Source: Echria macrotheca (Eukaryota; Ascomycota; Sordariomycetes; Sordariales; Schizotheciaceae). Taken from it: DNA of 64,000 nucleotides. Below the pieces are notes generated by a model. The model made no database searches. It had not been told where the DNA came from and worked only from the letters and a program-made list of their open reading frames with translations. The stretch spans positions 1,736,001 through 1,800,000 of the forward strand of contig MU839828.1 in NCBI GenBank assembly GCA_030411725.1. The letters are read 5' to 3'. Positions 53,009 to 64,000 of this stretch are shown piece by piece. The stretch's first letter is position 1. The number at the start of each line of letters is the position of its first letter. Position numbers and translations under genes: made by a program.

Positions 53009-54390
53009 CAGATATCTGACTCTCAGAGTCAAATTCTCTTTTTGCACTTTTTCTCGTTGCTATCGCCCCTGGTATCCCTGGAATATTCGGCTTGGGTGCG
53101 TCCTCCCATTCTCCAAAGTTCAGGTGCTTAGCCAAGTCGCTCAAGAAACGGATGGGCAGCCACCAGTGTACTTGTACAATATCAGTACAGCAGTGGACTC
53201 GTGCCTTGATTAACCACAATCCCAGGATTCGAGGCAGTCACGGTTTTGTCTATATTCATTCTGAAGTATCTCAGAAATCTCTCAGTCTCTTGGGATACAA
53301 TGGTTCTACTCCTCACAACATAACGAGGTTCAAAACCGATCCTCTTGTCCGCAGAGACAAGCTCCTGTATCGGGTCGGATGTGGGGTTGATGGGTTGCCT
53401 GCCGCGGGTAGGGACCCAAGCTCGAGGCGATGTGCCCCGCCCTGGCCGAAATCCGGGTTTCCTCACTGCTGGCCCGCTCTCCGCGGGAGCTGTTGGAGGG
53501 TGGATAGATGAATACGTGGTGTTGTATCGCCGGCTGCAATGCAGGCCAGAGTTGCAGCCCCGCATGTTCCTATTTGCGCCGTCGTCGCTTCGTCGACGTT
53601 GCAGTTGACCGCCATTCCGACTGCCCCTCCTTAGGCCCCTCGGTGGAGGGGTAATAATTTGGACATTCCATCATCCAGCCTTCATGGCTCGCTACTCTGA
53701 ATAGGGTCCAGTGGTTCCTTATGCTCTGGTATCCAGCTCCATATGCAGGCGTCCACAGCAGCAGAGACCTACACCAGAGTGGTGGGGTCCATTGCGATGG
53801 TGTCATGTTGCGCTGTGGCTCGAGTGGGATCTCTGCTCCGATCAAAGGAGACGGACAGGTACGAGCAGCAGCCAACCCCCCACAGTGTGACGGTCCCTTC
53901 CCTCCCACATGCAGCTCTGAGGTCGACCAGTAAGGCGCCTTTTCCAATTTTCAGTGCCGGGCCGTTTCGATTTCTTTTTGTCTGCGCACTGAACGGTCGT
54001 CTTCCCACCTTCAACTTTGCCCTTTCTTTCTTTGGGACCGTCGAGGCCGTAGTCAGATCAGCGGCTTGCCACCACCGCTGCACTGCGGACCTGGAGGAAA
54101 GCGTGTTCGCTTACTCCCCATTGACATCCGTCAAGGGCAAGTGCACATGTTGAAAAGTTGTCTACCAGATTGTGATCAAAGTACGCTGGCTCTCTTGTCT
54201 CGTTCTTGTCCTGCACGTCTATTCTTTGGTTCATCCCGCACCCCCCTCCCCCCTCGATGAATAGCACACCTCTTTGTTACGCGTCTTTGAAGCTATGAGG
54301 ACTAACTACCACACCTATTTCAGTAGCAGACGCATAAGACCTACACTCTTGTCCTGTCGCTAGAAGAGCTCTTCGGGGCAAGGCGTCACG
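53009..54390. other. 1.4-kb intergenic between tRNA-Ala and MTHFR
   Basis: No gene is seen. Open frames of 60-140 codons lack domains. The last 200 bases contain several CAG/TAG sites and could include a 5' UTR intron of the MTHFR gene, but no boundary can be fixed. Confidence 0.45.
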
Positions 54391-56301
54391 ATGCATATCC
54401 GCGAAATGGTGGCCGATGCCGAGAGGACGGGCAACCCGTCCTTCTCGTTCGAGTACTTCCCGCCCAAGACGGCCCAGGGTGTCCAGAACCTGTACGACCG
54501 TATGGAGCGCATGTACCATTTCGGCCCCAAGTTCATCGACATCACCTGGGGTGCCGGCGGCCGCATTGCCGAGCTGACATGCGAGATGGTCGTCCAAGCC
54601 CAGACATACCTCGGCCTTGAGACATGCATGCACCTAACCTGCACCGACATGGGCGAGGAGAAGGTCAACGACGCCCTGCGCAAGGCGTACAAAGCCGGCT
54701 GCACCAACATCCTGGCCCTCCGAGGCGACCCGCCGCGCGAGAAGGAGAAATGGGAGGCGGCTGAGGGCGGTTTCCGGTACGCCCGGGACCTGGTGGCCCA
54801 CATCCGGGAGAAGTACGGAAGCCACTTTGACATCGGAGTTGCCGGGTACCCCGAGGGTTGTGACGACAACAAGGATGAGGATCTGCTGCTGGACCATTTG
54901 AAGGAGAAGGTCGACATGGGAGCCTCGTTTATCGTCACGCAGATGTTCTACGACGTCGATAACTTCCTGCGCTGGGTCGACAAGGTCAGAGCCAAGGGTA
55001 TCACAATTCCCATTCTTCCAGGCATCATGCCCATCGCCACGTACGCAAGCTTTATCCGGCGGGCGAACCATATGAACTGCAAGATACCGGAAGCCTGGAT
55101 GGCGGCCCTAGAGCCCGTCAAGAATGACGATGTCGCTGTTCGTGAGATCGGCAAGTCGTTGGTCGCCGACATGTGCAAGAAGATTGTGGCGCACGGCATC
55201 AAGCATCTTCATTTCTACACCATGAACCTCGCGCAAGCCACGCGCATGGTGCTCGAGGAGCTCGACTGGATGCCGTCTCCGAACCGGCCCCGCAAGCAGC
55301 CCCTACCCTGGAAGCAATCTCTTGGCCTTGGTCGACGGGAAGAAGATGTTCGTCCCATATTCTGGCGCAACCGGAACAAGTCGTATGTCGCACGAACTCA
55401 GGACTGGGACGAGTTTCCTAACGGCCGCTGGGGTGACTCGCGATCGCCGGCTTTCGGCGAACTGGACGCCTACGGAATCGGTCTGACGGGCACGAACGAG
55501 CAGAACCGGAAGAAGTGGGGTGAACCGCAGTCGGTTAGGGATATTGCGAATCTGTTTATTCGGTACCTGAACAAGGACATCGAATATCTCCCTTGGAGCG
55601 AGGCGCCGCTGGCAAGCGAGGCCGAGCTGATCAAGGACGATTTGCTTGACCTTAACAAACGGGGTTTGATCACCATCAACTCGCAGCCCGCAGTGAATGG
55701 TGTCAAATCGACCCACCCCGTCCACGGTTGGGGACCCAACAATGGTTATGTCTACCAGAAGGCTTACCTTGAGCTGCTGGTGTCTCCCGATATCTTCCCG
55801 GAGCTGCTCCGCCGCGTTCACGACCACCCCGACTTGACATATTATGCTGTGACGAAGTCGGGCGACCTGCAGACAAACGCGCTCGGCGATGGGCCGAACG
55901 CCGTTACGTGGGGTGTCTTTCCTGGAAAGGAAATTGTTCAGCCCACCATCGTCGAGAGTATCAGCTTCCTCGCCTGGAAGGATGAGGCATTCCAGCTTGG
56001 TGTTGACTGGGCCCGCTGTTATGAGGCCGACACACCAAGCCGGCTCGTGATTCAGAAGATGATGGATACGTGGTATCTCGTGAATATCGGTTTGTCACCC
56101 TGTTTATTTCTCACATGTCAAGGTCGCTAACAAGATACAGTGAACAACGATTTCCACGAACCACGGACTATTTTCGAGGTTCTGCGCGGGCTGGAGGTTC
56201 CGGACCTCGACAAGGTTCCGGTGCCGGAGTCCAACACGAACGGAGTTCACCCGACAACCAACGGGACGCACGACGGCGAGGCTTCAACAGTGCCTCAGTA
56301 A
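54391..56301 (+). CDS. Methylenetetrahydrofolate reductase
   Basis: Predicted 619 residues, in the range of eukaryotic MTHFR. Exons 54391-56089 and 56141-56301 (intron 51 bp). The enzyme reduces 5,10-methylenetetrahydrofolate to 5-methyl-THF for methionine synthesis. The catalytic FAD-binding barrel (about residues 1-300) has FSFEYFPPKT, DITWGAGG, HLTCTDM, NILALRGDPP, FDIGVAGYPEGC, FIVTQMFYD and ILPGIMPI. A linker (RPRKQPLPW) leads to the C-terminal regulatory domain that binds S-adenosylmethionine in eukaryotes (NGRWGDSRSPAFGEL, PVHGWGPNNGYVYQKAYLE, VTWGVFPGKEIVQPT). Fungi have two paralogues (yeast Met12 and Met13); I cannot assign which from memory with certainty. The last intron lies just before VNNDFHEP, and the tail after it (PESNTNGVHPTTNG) is low-complexity. 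Confidence 0.95.
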
Positions 56302-57553
56302 TGTCCCCGCGGTGTGGGCTAGCACAGGCATACCCTGTCTGCGAGCGTAATATCGCACATTTCAACATCCTCGTAATCCATTTCTTCTTCAACCTACAGA
56401 AGCTTCGCAGAGGCGCAGGGTACGACTTGTACGACGACACAGCGGCATACATACTGCATGACTATAAACGGCGTTTCAACATGATTTTGTTTTGGTCCAA
56501 CGGCTTGGTGGGCTGGGAGGGAGCAGAGGAGCATTGCCGGTTCTGGTTGTTTTTTTCAACAAAAAGGGAAGCGGAGTCGCATTGGCCGTGATAGAGGTCA
56601 CAGGAGTTGGCACCAAAACAAAAAGGCGACGGGGCACTTAAAATTAGGAAAGTTCATGCATTACCTTACACATCTCAACGATACCCTAGGGGGAAAGGCA
56701 TGAATATTGGTTTTGGCTTTTCTGGAAAGCGGGATTGGTGCTTTGGAGTCTATATGTGTATTTCAACAGGCGTCAGGGACGGGCCGGGCCGGAGCAAACT
56801 TCAACAGCGACCGGTGGTGTTGTAGCGGTGATAGCGGAATAGAGTGAGGTGGTGAGGTTTTGAGCTGAAGAAGCGTGAATGTGACCAGAGTTGACTTTGA
56901 TGAGTTATCGTTGCGGTCGGCATCAGGAAAGAGCTGGCCCAGCCAAAGAGCCAGGGCTGGGCCAGGTCATCCATCCATATACATATTGTACTGCACCGAT
57001 TTTTGTTTTGTTTTGGTTGGCTCTGCATATACCCTCTTCCGTTTGCCTGCAAGTCGACAAGGAAATAAATGTAAGCCGGTGGACATCAGTGGTAAGCTAT
57101 AACTTCCTTAGTCCGTATCCCCAAATGTCGATAACAGCAGTACAAGCTGTCCAACCAAAGCTGTGCAGTCAAATATCTCTCTCTCTTATCACGGGTACGT
57201 ATGGTTACCTAGGGAAGTCCCCGAGGAGTATCCCTGGTTGCCAGTCACGACCCTGGGGCCTGGCCCAGACCGTGCTGGCATATAACCACAGTTGTAATTC
57301 TGAGGTGCTGAGATTAGAATTATGGCAGTCCTTTTGGAAGGCTGGTCAATTGGCTGTGGTCCTATTGCAAAGTCGTCAGATTATCCCCCTAAAAGGGGGT
57401 CTTAACACACACCCAGCCACACACCCATCTACCAGTTGGCACCACAGAGAAAATATACGCCACCTCTCTGTCTCTCTCTCTAAAAAGGGGAAATAATCAC
57501 CCTCCCAAACGACAGAATCATCAAGGGCAAAAGGAAAGTAAAAGCCAAAAAGA
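56302..57553. other. 1.25-kb intergenic, MTHFR 3' flank to tRNA-Val
   Basis: No supported gene. Open frames at 56607-56825 and 56891-57496 have no domain and no coding bias I can recognise. CT-rich microsatellite sequence is at about 57465-57482. Confidence 0.45.
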
Positions 57554-57627
57554 TGATCGAACCCAGGTTTGAACTGGGGACCTTCAGTGTGTTAGACTGA
57601 CGTGATAACCAACTACACCATCCGACC
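57554..57627 (-). tRNA. tRNA-Val(AAC)
   Basis: On the minus strand the acceptor stem GGTCGGA pairs with TTCGATC (two G-U pairs) and the discriminator is A. The D arm is TGGTGTAGTTGGTTATCA and the T arm CCCAGTTCAAACCTGGG. The anticodon arm TCAGT-CTAACAC-ACTGA gives anticodon AAC. There is no intron. A T5 tract on the same strand (plus coordinates 57547-57551) follows the 3' end directly. Confidence 0.95.
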
Positions 57628-58394
57628 GTTTGCTTTAGTTATCATACCCTTCCCCTTTCCTTTCTTATGAACCCATTTCCAATTTCCTCGCCCCTTTTTT
57701 CTTCACACCTGCTTGATTCCTAATTTCATAAGTTGTGTGTTGATACGGAACCTCCAAGTCAGTCTTCCACATATATGATTCCCTCGTCTTCTGTTTTTGC
57801 AATACCAACTCCCTTGCTCCCCTAAATCTAATCCGTAAACCGTACCGGATCGCTTTACGCCGCGAGTCCTTGCAAGGTTCCTTTGTCTATTCCTTACCGC
57901 TACCCATACGCCCGCCCTTCGCCCCACGTTGTAATAATACCTTTCCTTTCATCCTCTTCGGAATGAGGTCTACCATCCATCTAGTTCTGCCACCAAGCTA
58001 GGAGCTAGTTCTACCAGTTATGATCCATGTACATATGTACATATATGCCCGTCTTGTTTGGACATTTGGTTCCCGCTCCCCCAACCACGCTGTACACCGG
58101 CACTCCTGTCAGCCAAGACCGATACGCCCTTCCAATTCGTTGTCTTCGACAGTTGAGAATGTCTGGCATTGGCCCTAACTGTCGCGGCCATCTCCACCAG
58201 AAAGCATGACAGCTCTTTCACCCACTGACCCCCGCCGTGAACATCCCTTGACTCCCAGCTATGTTGGGAAGTGAGGCTTCCAATAGACCCAAGTTAACCT
58301 TCCAGAGACCCCCCAGGCCGTCGCGGAATCGTGTCGGGTATCATGCTTTCAATGCGCCAAAATATCAAAACCCTACTCATAGACTCTACCACCA
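57628..58394. other. Intergenic, tRNA-Val to the RBM26/27-like gene 3' end
   Basis: No gene is seen. A TACATATGTACATATATG near-palindrome lies at about 58029-58047. The rest is probably 3' UTR of the minus-strand gene. Confidence 0.4.
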
Positions 58395-60820
58395 CTACTC
58401 TATATCCCACTGGTTCGAATCTGCCACATCGTAGTCGTCGTAGTCCATATCATCCTGGCCAGGCGGTCGGTCAAGCGTTATCTGCACGTCCTTATCGCTA
58501 GTGACGCTTCCGTGCCCATCGCCATTGCCGCCGTCTAGACTGCCGTTCCGACGGTGCGGCGGTTTTGAAAAGGCAGACTGCGCCTTGAAATAGGCGCTCA
58601 TTGAGCCCGCCGTGCTGGGTGTCGGAGTAGACGAAGTCGACCCCCCACCGGCCCACGACGGCTCGATCTGACCTTCCACACCCGGGATGGTCTTGTTATG
58701 CATGTGAATCCCATAAAAGAACTTCTCGGCCGTCTTCCTATCCTTAAACGTGACTTCCGTAGATTCGGGCGTGGCGGTAATATCGGTGAATTCTCCGACG
58801 CCCTGGTAATATTAGCAAAACGCTCGAAAAATGGCACAAGCACATACAAAGAGATGTTGTCGGAGCACTTCGTCCTTCTCCGGGACGGTAAAATCTACTC
58901 CTGTGATGACAACCTTCTTTGGGCGGTTGTCCAACGAGTACATGGCGTACGCGGCATGATGATTGCCGCGGCCGCGGAAGGATGCACGCCCCCGAGGCGC
59001 GTAGCCCCTCCCGCGATGATAGCCTCTTGATCCCCCGAAGCCGCCTGACGCCGACCAACCGGCTTCGCTGGCCGCATCCGGGTCAATCCCGAGTTGCTTA
59101 GCTTCTTCCTCCAAGGCCGCCAACTGAGCTCGAAGCGCCTCGGACTGGCTCATCGGCTTCGACGTCTTGTCCTTTTCCTCGCTGGGCGCAACGCCCCCGT
59201 TCTTTTCCGCCAACTTGGCTTCCAGTTTGGCCTTTTCTTCCTGGTGCTTGGTAAGCAGCTCTTTCTGCTTCTTCTCGAGTTCCTCTCGCTGGTGCTCTAT
59301 CTCCTTCAATTTCTGCATTTTTTCCTCGTGCAACCTCTGGGCCTCTTCCTGCCTCTTCATAATCTCCTTCATCTCCGCCTCGGAAATCGGGGCAGGGCTA
59401 TTTGCGTCGCCGGATCCAGAAACCGATAGCGTCTTCGTTCCCTCAGTGGGAACGGACTGTGGCAGCGAAGATTCATCATCTTTGTACCAAAAGACCTTGA
59501 CGAAGCGGTTATCAAAGACGGCCTTCGGTGACCGGTATGCTGCGTTAGCCGAACCCCAATTATCGTACTTGACAATCGCTAGCCTCTTATACGGCTGCAT
59601 CGAGACCTCAGTGATATTGCCGAATGTTGAGAAGTACTCGCGGACCTGTTCCTCGGTAAAATTCTCCTCCGGAATCCCCTCGACTACAATCGTGGTCTTG
59701 GTTTTGTCGAAGACGGGGCCATCTGCCGAGAAGGGTGCCTTCGGCTTGCGCTTTCCTTTCTTTCCTTGGTTCCTACCCAGGGGCGGACGTTGCGCGGCCA
59801 TCAGATTCGACATGGCGAATAAGCCACCTCCTAGAAGCGCGTTGGACGGGTCGTATTCATCGTGGCCGGGGAGCAAGGCTGGCTGGCCAAACGTTGGCGG
59901 GAATACAGGGTCATCTCCATGCTGGAATGGACAGGTGGCTCCCCTCGAACAATAACCCTTAGTATCGAAGTCTCGGCAGCGCTGTCTCTTCCTTCCTTGT
60001 GGAGGCATCTGCGGAAACGGGTTCCGACCTAGGTGCATGGGATGTACGGGGAACATCATCAGTGGGTTGATACCGTGCTGTCCCGGCGCGAACTGCAGCA
60101 TCTCAGCATTTGCGAAGCCCGGTTGGAGCGGTAGGCCGTCTGGTCCGCGCGCTCTCCCGTTAAGTTTAGCCCGTTTGGAGTTCTGACTGCCGAACTTCCC
60201 ATCCTCACCATGTAGCTGACCTTGCTGTTGTTGGCTGTCGCCATCCCACCCACGCTTCTTGGACCCCGGTAATGACCACCCCAAGGTCCCCGTGAAATGT
60301 GGTGTTTCGGTTGAAGGCATGTCATCGTATGATAGGCCTGCGGCTGGAGGTGGGTTGTAAGGCGCCGTGCTCCCCTTTAGAAAGCCGTGAGCGAAGGCAG
60401 CGGCAGGTCTCGACGAGGGTGGCGGTTGGGCTCCAGGAAGGTACGCCTTGTGCTCAATAGCCTCGAAAACGTCGTTCACGAACTTGGCGGGATCTGTGAT
60501 TTTGGGCCACTGGTTAGCACCGGTACCGAAACAAAATGCCAGCGGTTATAAGGCCCACTCACCCTCACCCTCCTTAAGAAAGTCCGGAACCTCGAGTTCG
60601 CAGAGCTTGCGCACATCCTCGACGGAGCCATCGTGTCCCAGGAGAGCAAGCACATAGTCGGCAAGGACGTCGGCGTCAGCAACCGAGCTGTTTCCCCAAG
60701 AAAGCGCAAAGTAAGCAAATGCCGGTAGTTGCCAGATGGAGGAGGTGAGACGAACTTATTTTCGATCCTCTTGACGATCCACGCCTTGAGGTGCCCAGCG
60801 TCCTCCTCGGGGAAGAGCAT
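58395..60820 (-). CDS. RBM26/27-like nuclear RNA-binding protein (CCCH finger plus RRMs)
   Basis: Predicted 747 residues. Exons (minus): 60820-60756, 60687-60563, 60493-58848, 58802-58395; phases agree. Residues 1-80 form a PWI-like helical start (MLFPEEDAGHLKAWIVKRIEN, then DADVLADYVLALLGHDGSVED). A CCCH finger at about 235-255 has exact C-x8-C-x5-C-x3-H spacing (CRDFDTKGYC...CPFQH). RRM 1 (about 326-400) has TTIVVEGIP and RLAIVKYDNWGSANAAY. A long charged coiled coil (about 430-530) follows, then an RG-rich patch (RGYHRGRGYAPRGRASFRGRG) and RRM 2 (about 595-660, KKVVITGVDF...TEVTFKDRKTAEKFF). The order matches metazoan RBM26/27 and fission yeast Rmn1, which act in nuclear RNA surveillance with the exosome adaptor. 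The first donor is read as GTTCGT; the nearby ATAAGT would require a non-canonical intron. Confidence 0.9.
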
Positions 60821-61859
60821 TGTGCCCGAACCGGTTCCTGCGAATTGGGCTGGAATCTATGTTGTAATCATCGACGAGAAGTGTAGCGAGATAAGGGTCC
60901 AAAGTATAACTGCAAAAGCTAGGGTAGCCGGCTGTTGTACGTGATTTTTTGCTGTTCTTGCTGCGAGTGCCGTCGCCAGTCGCGTCGAGACGAGAGAAGT
61001 TATCGATTACACAGTGCTATCGGGCTGGGCACTGTGGGCCCATGAGTCGTTGACTTTCACCTGCCAAACCAGATGCTGAACCACCTATTCAAGGGCAATT
61101 GCTGCTGCGAGACGGCTTTGGATGCCAGTAGTTAGTGTGTGATGTAGTACGGATCCGTATTAATCCTGGCAATCCAGCACGTGTTAGAACTCAAGGCAGT
61201 GGAAATCCCGACTGGACTATGTCTCTGGGATAGCGGTTGAGCGCCTGATTTATAGGCCCCTACCTTTTGAAGCAATAGGGCCACCATGCCGCTGTAACTA
61301 GCCACTGCAATCTGCCGGGCACCGCTGTGACCAGGATGACATGTAGGATGCAGCCATTCCAGAGCTACTGTAGTTCTAGAGACCGGATTTGACAACGGGC
61401 AGTACTCCGCCCCAGAAAAAGTTTAGTTAATACAACCGGACATTGCATAGTCCTTTGCACACTAGCCTAGCACTTGTTGATTATATCTCTCTGCGTTCGT
61501 GCGGCTTCAAGCCACTTGAAACCTTGGAGCCCTGGTATTCCTTCTGGACGGGTTCTCAGATAACTTCCAACAGTGGTTGCCTTGAATATTCTTTACAATC
61601 GTGAAAACATGTCACCGAGCAGGAGCCATCATTTGGTCAACGCAGATAAATCATTTTCTACCTTCCTACAGCACAAGCAGGCCAAATCAAGTATAGGAAG
61701 AAAGTATGGTGCCGCAGCCTCTCTCGACCATGGCCTTCCCCATCACCCTCCCCTTGCCCGACCCGCTCTTCGCATATAGCCCAAATCTTGAAAGATCACA
61801 TCCTTGCCCGGCAGTTTCAAGAGCACGAAGCGCGGACCACACCCATCGGCTGAGACCGC
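60821..61859. other. 1-kb intergenic, RBM26/27-like promoter and EF-2 3' flank
   Basis: Both flanking genes are on the minus strand. No gene is seen. The frame that extends past the EF-2 stop region (61687-61859) is only read-through of the last intron and has no meaning. Confidence 0.45.
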
Positions 61860-64000
61860 TTAGAGCTTGTCGTAGTACTACATTCACCGTTAGCATCATC
61901 CACACATAGATCCGCACATATTGACTTACGTTGTCCACGCTGGGCACCTCCACCTTGAGACCCTTGCGCTTCCGCATGTCCAGCACAACCTGGCCAACCT
62001 TCGAAGTCGACTCGAGAGGAGAGCCACCAGGGAGGATCTCCCAGTGGTCGAAGACAGACTGCGGGAAAGCCTGGCCGGAGGTGGCGGCGCGGAGATCGCC
62101 GTTGAAGCCGAACGACTCCATGACGGGGAGGTAGGCCTTGATGTTGAACAGAGGAGTACCAGGGCGCTGCTCCTCGCCGAAGACGTGACCTCTCCGGCGG
62201 GTGAGGACACCGTAGACACCACCCATAGCGCTCTCGGGAACCTGAATTTCGACAAGGAAGATGGGCTCCTGGAGGGCGGGGTCGGCCAGGAGAGTGGAAG
62301 CATAAAGGACACGGCGGGCAGTGGGAATGATCTGACCACCACCGCGATGGATGGCATCGGCGTGCAGGGTAACATCCATGATGTTGAAGCGGATGGAGCG
62401 CATGGGCTCCTCGGCAACGGGACCCTCACGAGTTGCCCACTGGAAACCGGAGACGACCGAGTCCTTGATTTCGTTGAGATATTGAACGGCCTTGGTCTGG
62501 TCAACCAGCAAGTTGGCGCCGTTCGTGTCGGGGCCAAAGGCCCAGATCTTGCGGGCGTCGGTGACGTCCCAGCCGAAGTCGTCAGCAAGGGTACGGGCAC
62601 GAGCCTTGAAATCGTCACGGGGCCCAATGCGGCCGGCCTCGATCTCCTTGGCAAGCTCCTCATCCATAGGCTCAGCAACCATGTAGAGACGGTTGTGCTT
62701 GTTGGGAGACTTGGACAGGGCCGTGATGCTCGACTTCTTGGCGACAGTCTCGCGGTACTGGACGACGGGATCCGAGATGATGAGAGGGACACCGGCGTGA
62801 TCCTCCTCGAGATCCTTCAAGCAAATCTCGAGATGGAGCTCACCAGCACCAGCAACGACGTGCTCACCAGACTCGTTGGTCAGGGTCAAGACGCAAGGGT
62901 CAGACTTGGACAGACGCTTGAGACCTTCGACCAGCTTGGGAAGATCCTGGGCGTTCTTGACCTGGACGGACCGCTGCACGACGGGGGAGACGGAGAACTT
63001 CATAACCTTGAGGTTGTGGGCGGTCTCGCTGGTAGTGAGGGTACCAGACTTGAGCAGGAACTGATCGATACCGACCAGGCCGACAATGTTGCCAGCGGGC
63101 ATGTCGTCAATAGGCTCGACCTTGCCACCCATCATGAGGACGGTACGCTGGATAGCCTTGATGAACAAGTCCTCCTTCTTGCCGGGGGTGTAGTTGGGGC
63201 CCTGGATGCGGACCTTGAGACCCGAGCGGACAGTGCCCGAGAACACACGGCCGAAGGCGTAGAAACGGCCCTTATCGGAAGTCGGCACCATCTTGGAAAC
63301 GTAAAGCATGAGAGGACCCTTGGGGTTGCAGTCACGGATACCAATGGCAGCCTCGTCATCGAGCGGGCCCTCGTAGAGGGTCTCAACACGGTACTTCTGA
63401 GCAGTAACGGGCGAAGGAAGGTGAAGAATCATCATCTCCAACAAGCAGTCGGCGGCGGGAAGGAATGTCCGCATGACGGCCTTGAGGAGCTGCTTGCCCT
63501 CCTTATCACGGTCCTCGGTGGGAAGCTTGAGGTTCAGCTTCTCGAGGAGGCTGGCGATCTCGTCCTTCTTGAAGTTCATGACAGCGGCGAAGATCTTGAA
63601 GATGGGGTCCAGGATGAACTGGCAGAAAGCGCGCTCAAGCTGCTGGCCCTCGTGGGTGCCGTTCTTCGTCCACTTCTTGGTCTTGGGGTTGAAGTAGTTG
63701 TCGCCCTAGAAGGTGGTTAGACTAACACGACTAAGCCAACAGTGATATGTGTCTTACCCAGAGACGCTCCATCATCTTGTTCCGGTCAACACCGAACTTC
63801 TTGGCGTACCGGATGGCGAACTGACGGATAGTGAAAGCCCAACCATGCAGACCGGAGCCGAAGGCGACGGTACCCTTGTCGGGGTAAACCTGGACATCAC
63901 CGAGGGCCTTGTCCAGGTAGGTGGAGATAATCACGTTAACGGACTCGATGGTACGCGAGAAAGACTGGTACAAGTCCTCCTTGGTGACCTGCAGTTCGAG
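61860..64000 (-). CDS. EFT2: Translation elongation factor 2, partial (N-terminus beyond right edge)
   Basis: eEF-2 drives ribosomal translocation with GTP. The window shows the last 678 codons of about 844; the GTPase domain start lies outside. Exons (minus): 64000-63758 (partial), 63705-61930, 61877-61860; phases agree. Signatures: LELQVTKEDLYQSFSRT, KGTVAFGSGLHGWAFT, MLYVSKMVPTSDKGRFYAFGRVFSG, NESGEHVVAGAGELHLEICLKDLEEDHAGVPL, and the diphthamide loop DVTLHADAIHRGGGQIIPTARR with the modified histidine. The final exon is just 18 nt and encodes YYDKL plus stop, giving the usual EVPSVDNYYDKL ending. The symbol is given for the family; yeast has two identical EFT genes. A 599-codon antisense frame at 61921-63720 is a shadow of this gene's codon bias. 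Confidence 0.97.

Noticed and set aside
53182..53950. Possible transposon remnant near tRNA-Ala, a common insertion area
   Set aside because: No reverse transcriptase, transposase, terminal repeats or target duplication could be recognised on either strand.
61921..63720. 599-codon plus-strand open frame
   Set aside because: It is exactly antisense to EF-2 and arises from the strong codon bias of that gene; its sequence has no domain.

Overview
This window is eukaryotic nuclear DNA from a filamentous ascomycete, most likely a Sordariomycete (Sordariales-like). The genes carry many short introns of about 45-60 bp with GTAAGT/GTATGT-type donors, a CTAAC/CTGAC branch site and a YAG acceptor. Three tRNA genes are present, two with an intron one base 3' of the anticodon. 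The gene set is typical of such fungi: a fused ergothioneine enzyme EGT1, a variant histone H4, SVF1, a SAT4/HAL4-type kinase and a Zn2Cys6 factor. The assignment is inferred from gene content, not from a database search.

Layout. 1-1115: 3' end of BMS1 (ribosome biogenesis). 1745-4727: a RAD5/HLTF-like HIRAN-SNF2-RING helicase. About 4900-10440: a gene-free stretch holding 25 same-strand copies of an approximately 30-bp repeat separated by long, mostly unique spacers. This is the most unusual feature in the window. 10945-12165: a membrane-anchored GNAT-like protein. 15197-18099: a C2H2 zinc-finger protein behind a long non-coding region. 18744-19781: ribokinase. 20429-20529: tRNA-Met. 20623-22175: a protein with two GFA domains. 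25472-28894: EGT1 (12 exons, two of them micro-exons). 29748-30890: eIF2B alpha. 31577-32446: NECAP-like endocytic protein. 32761-34251: a low-complexity hypothetical protein. 34653-35846: a PflA-like radical SAM protein. 36127-37199: variant histone H4. 37822-39146: SVF1. 39638-40159: mitochondrial uL11. 41358-44082: SAT4/HAL4-type kinase. 45753-48227: Zn2Cys6/BED-like factor. 49224-52685: ROG1-type lipase. 52924-53008: tRNA-Ala. 54391-56301: MTHFR. 57554-57627: tRNA-Val. 58395-60820: RBM26/27-like RNA-binding protein. 61860-64000: EF-2, cut by the right edge.

The genes are mainly housekeeping and do not form one pathway or a secondary-metabolite cluster. Loose themes are translation (BMS1, eIF2B alpha, uL11m, EF-2, three tRNAs), chromatin and DNA repair (HIRAN helicase, H4 variant) and oxidative-stress protection (EGT1, SVF1). 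Exon boundaries were derived by hand from splice signals, reading-frame continuity and family knowledge. Where the phases of all exons sum to a clean reading frame, confidence is high.

The best candidate for something undescribed is the interspersed repeat array at 5271-10364. It begins with an invariant CACTGC in every copy, has no coding frame, and includes a sub-block where the spacers themselves are diverged tandem duplicates.
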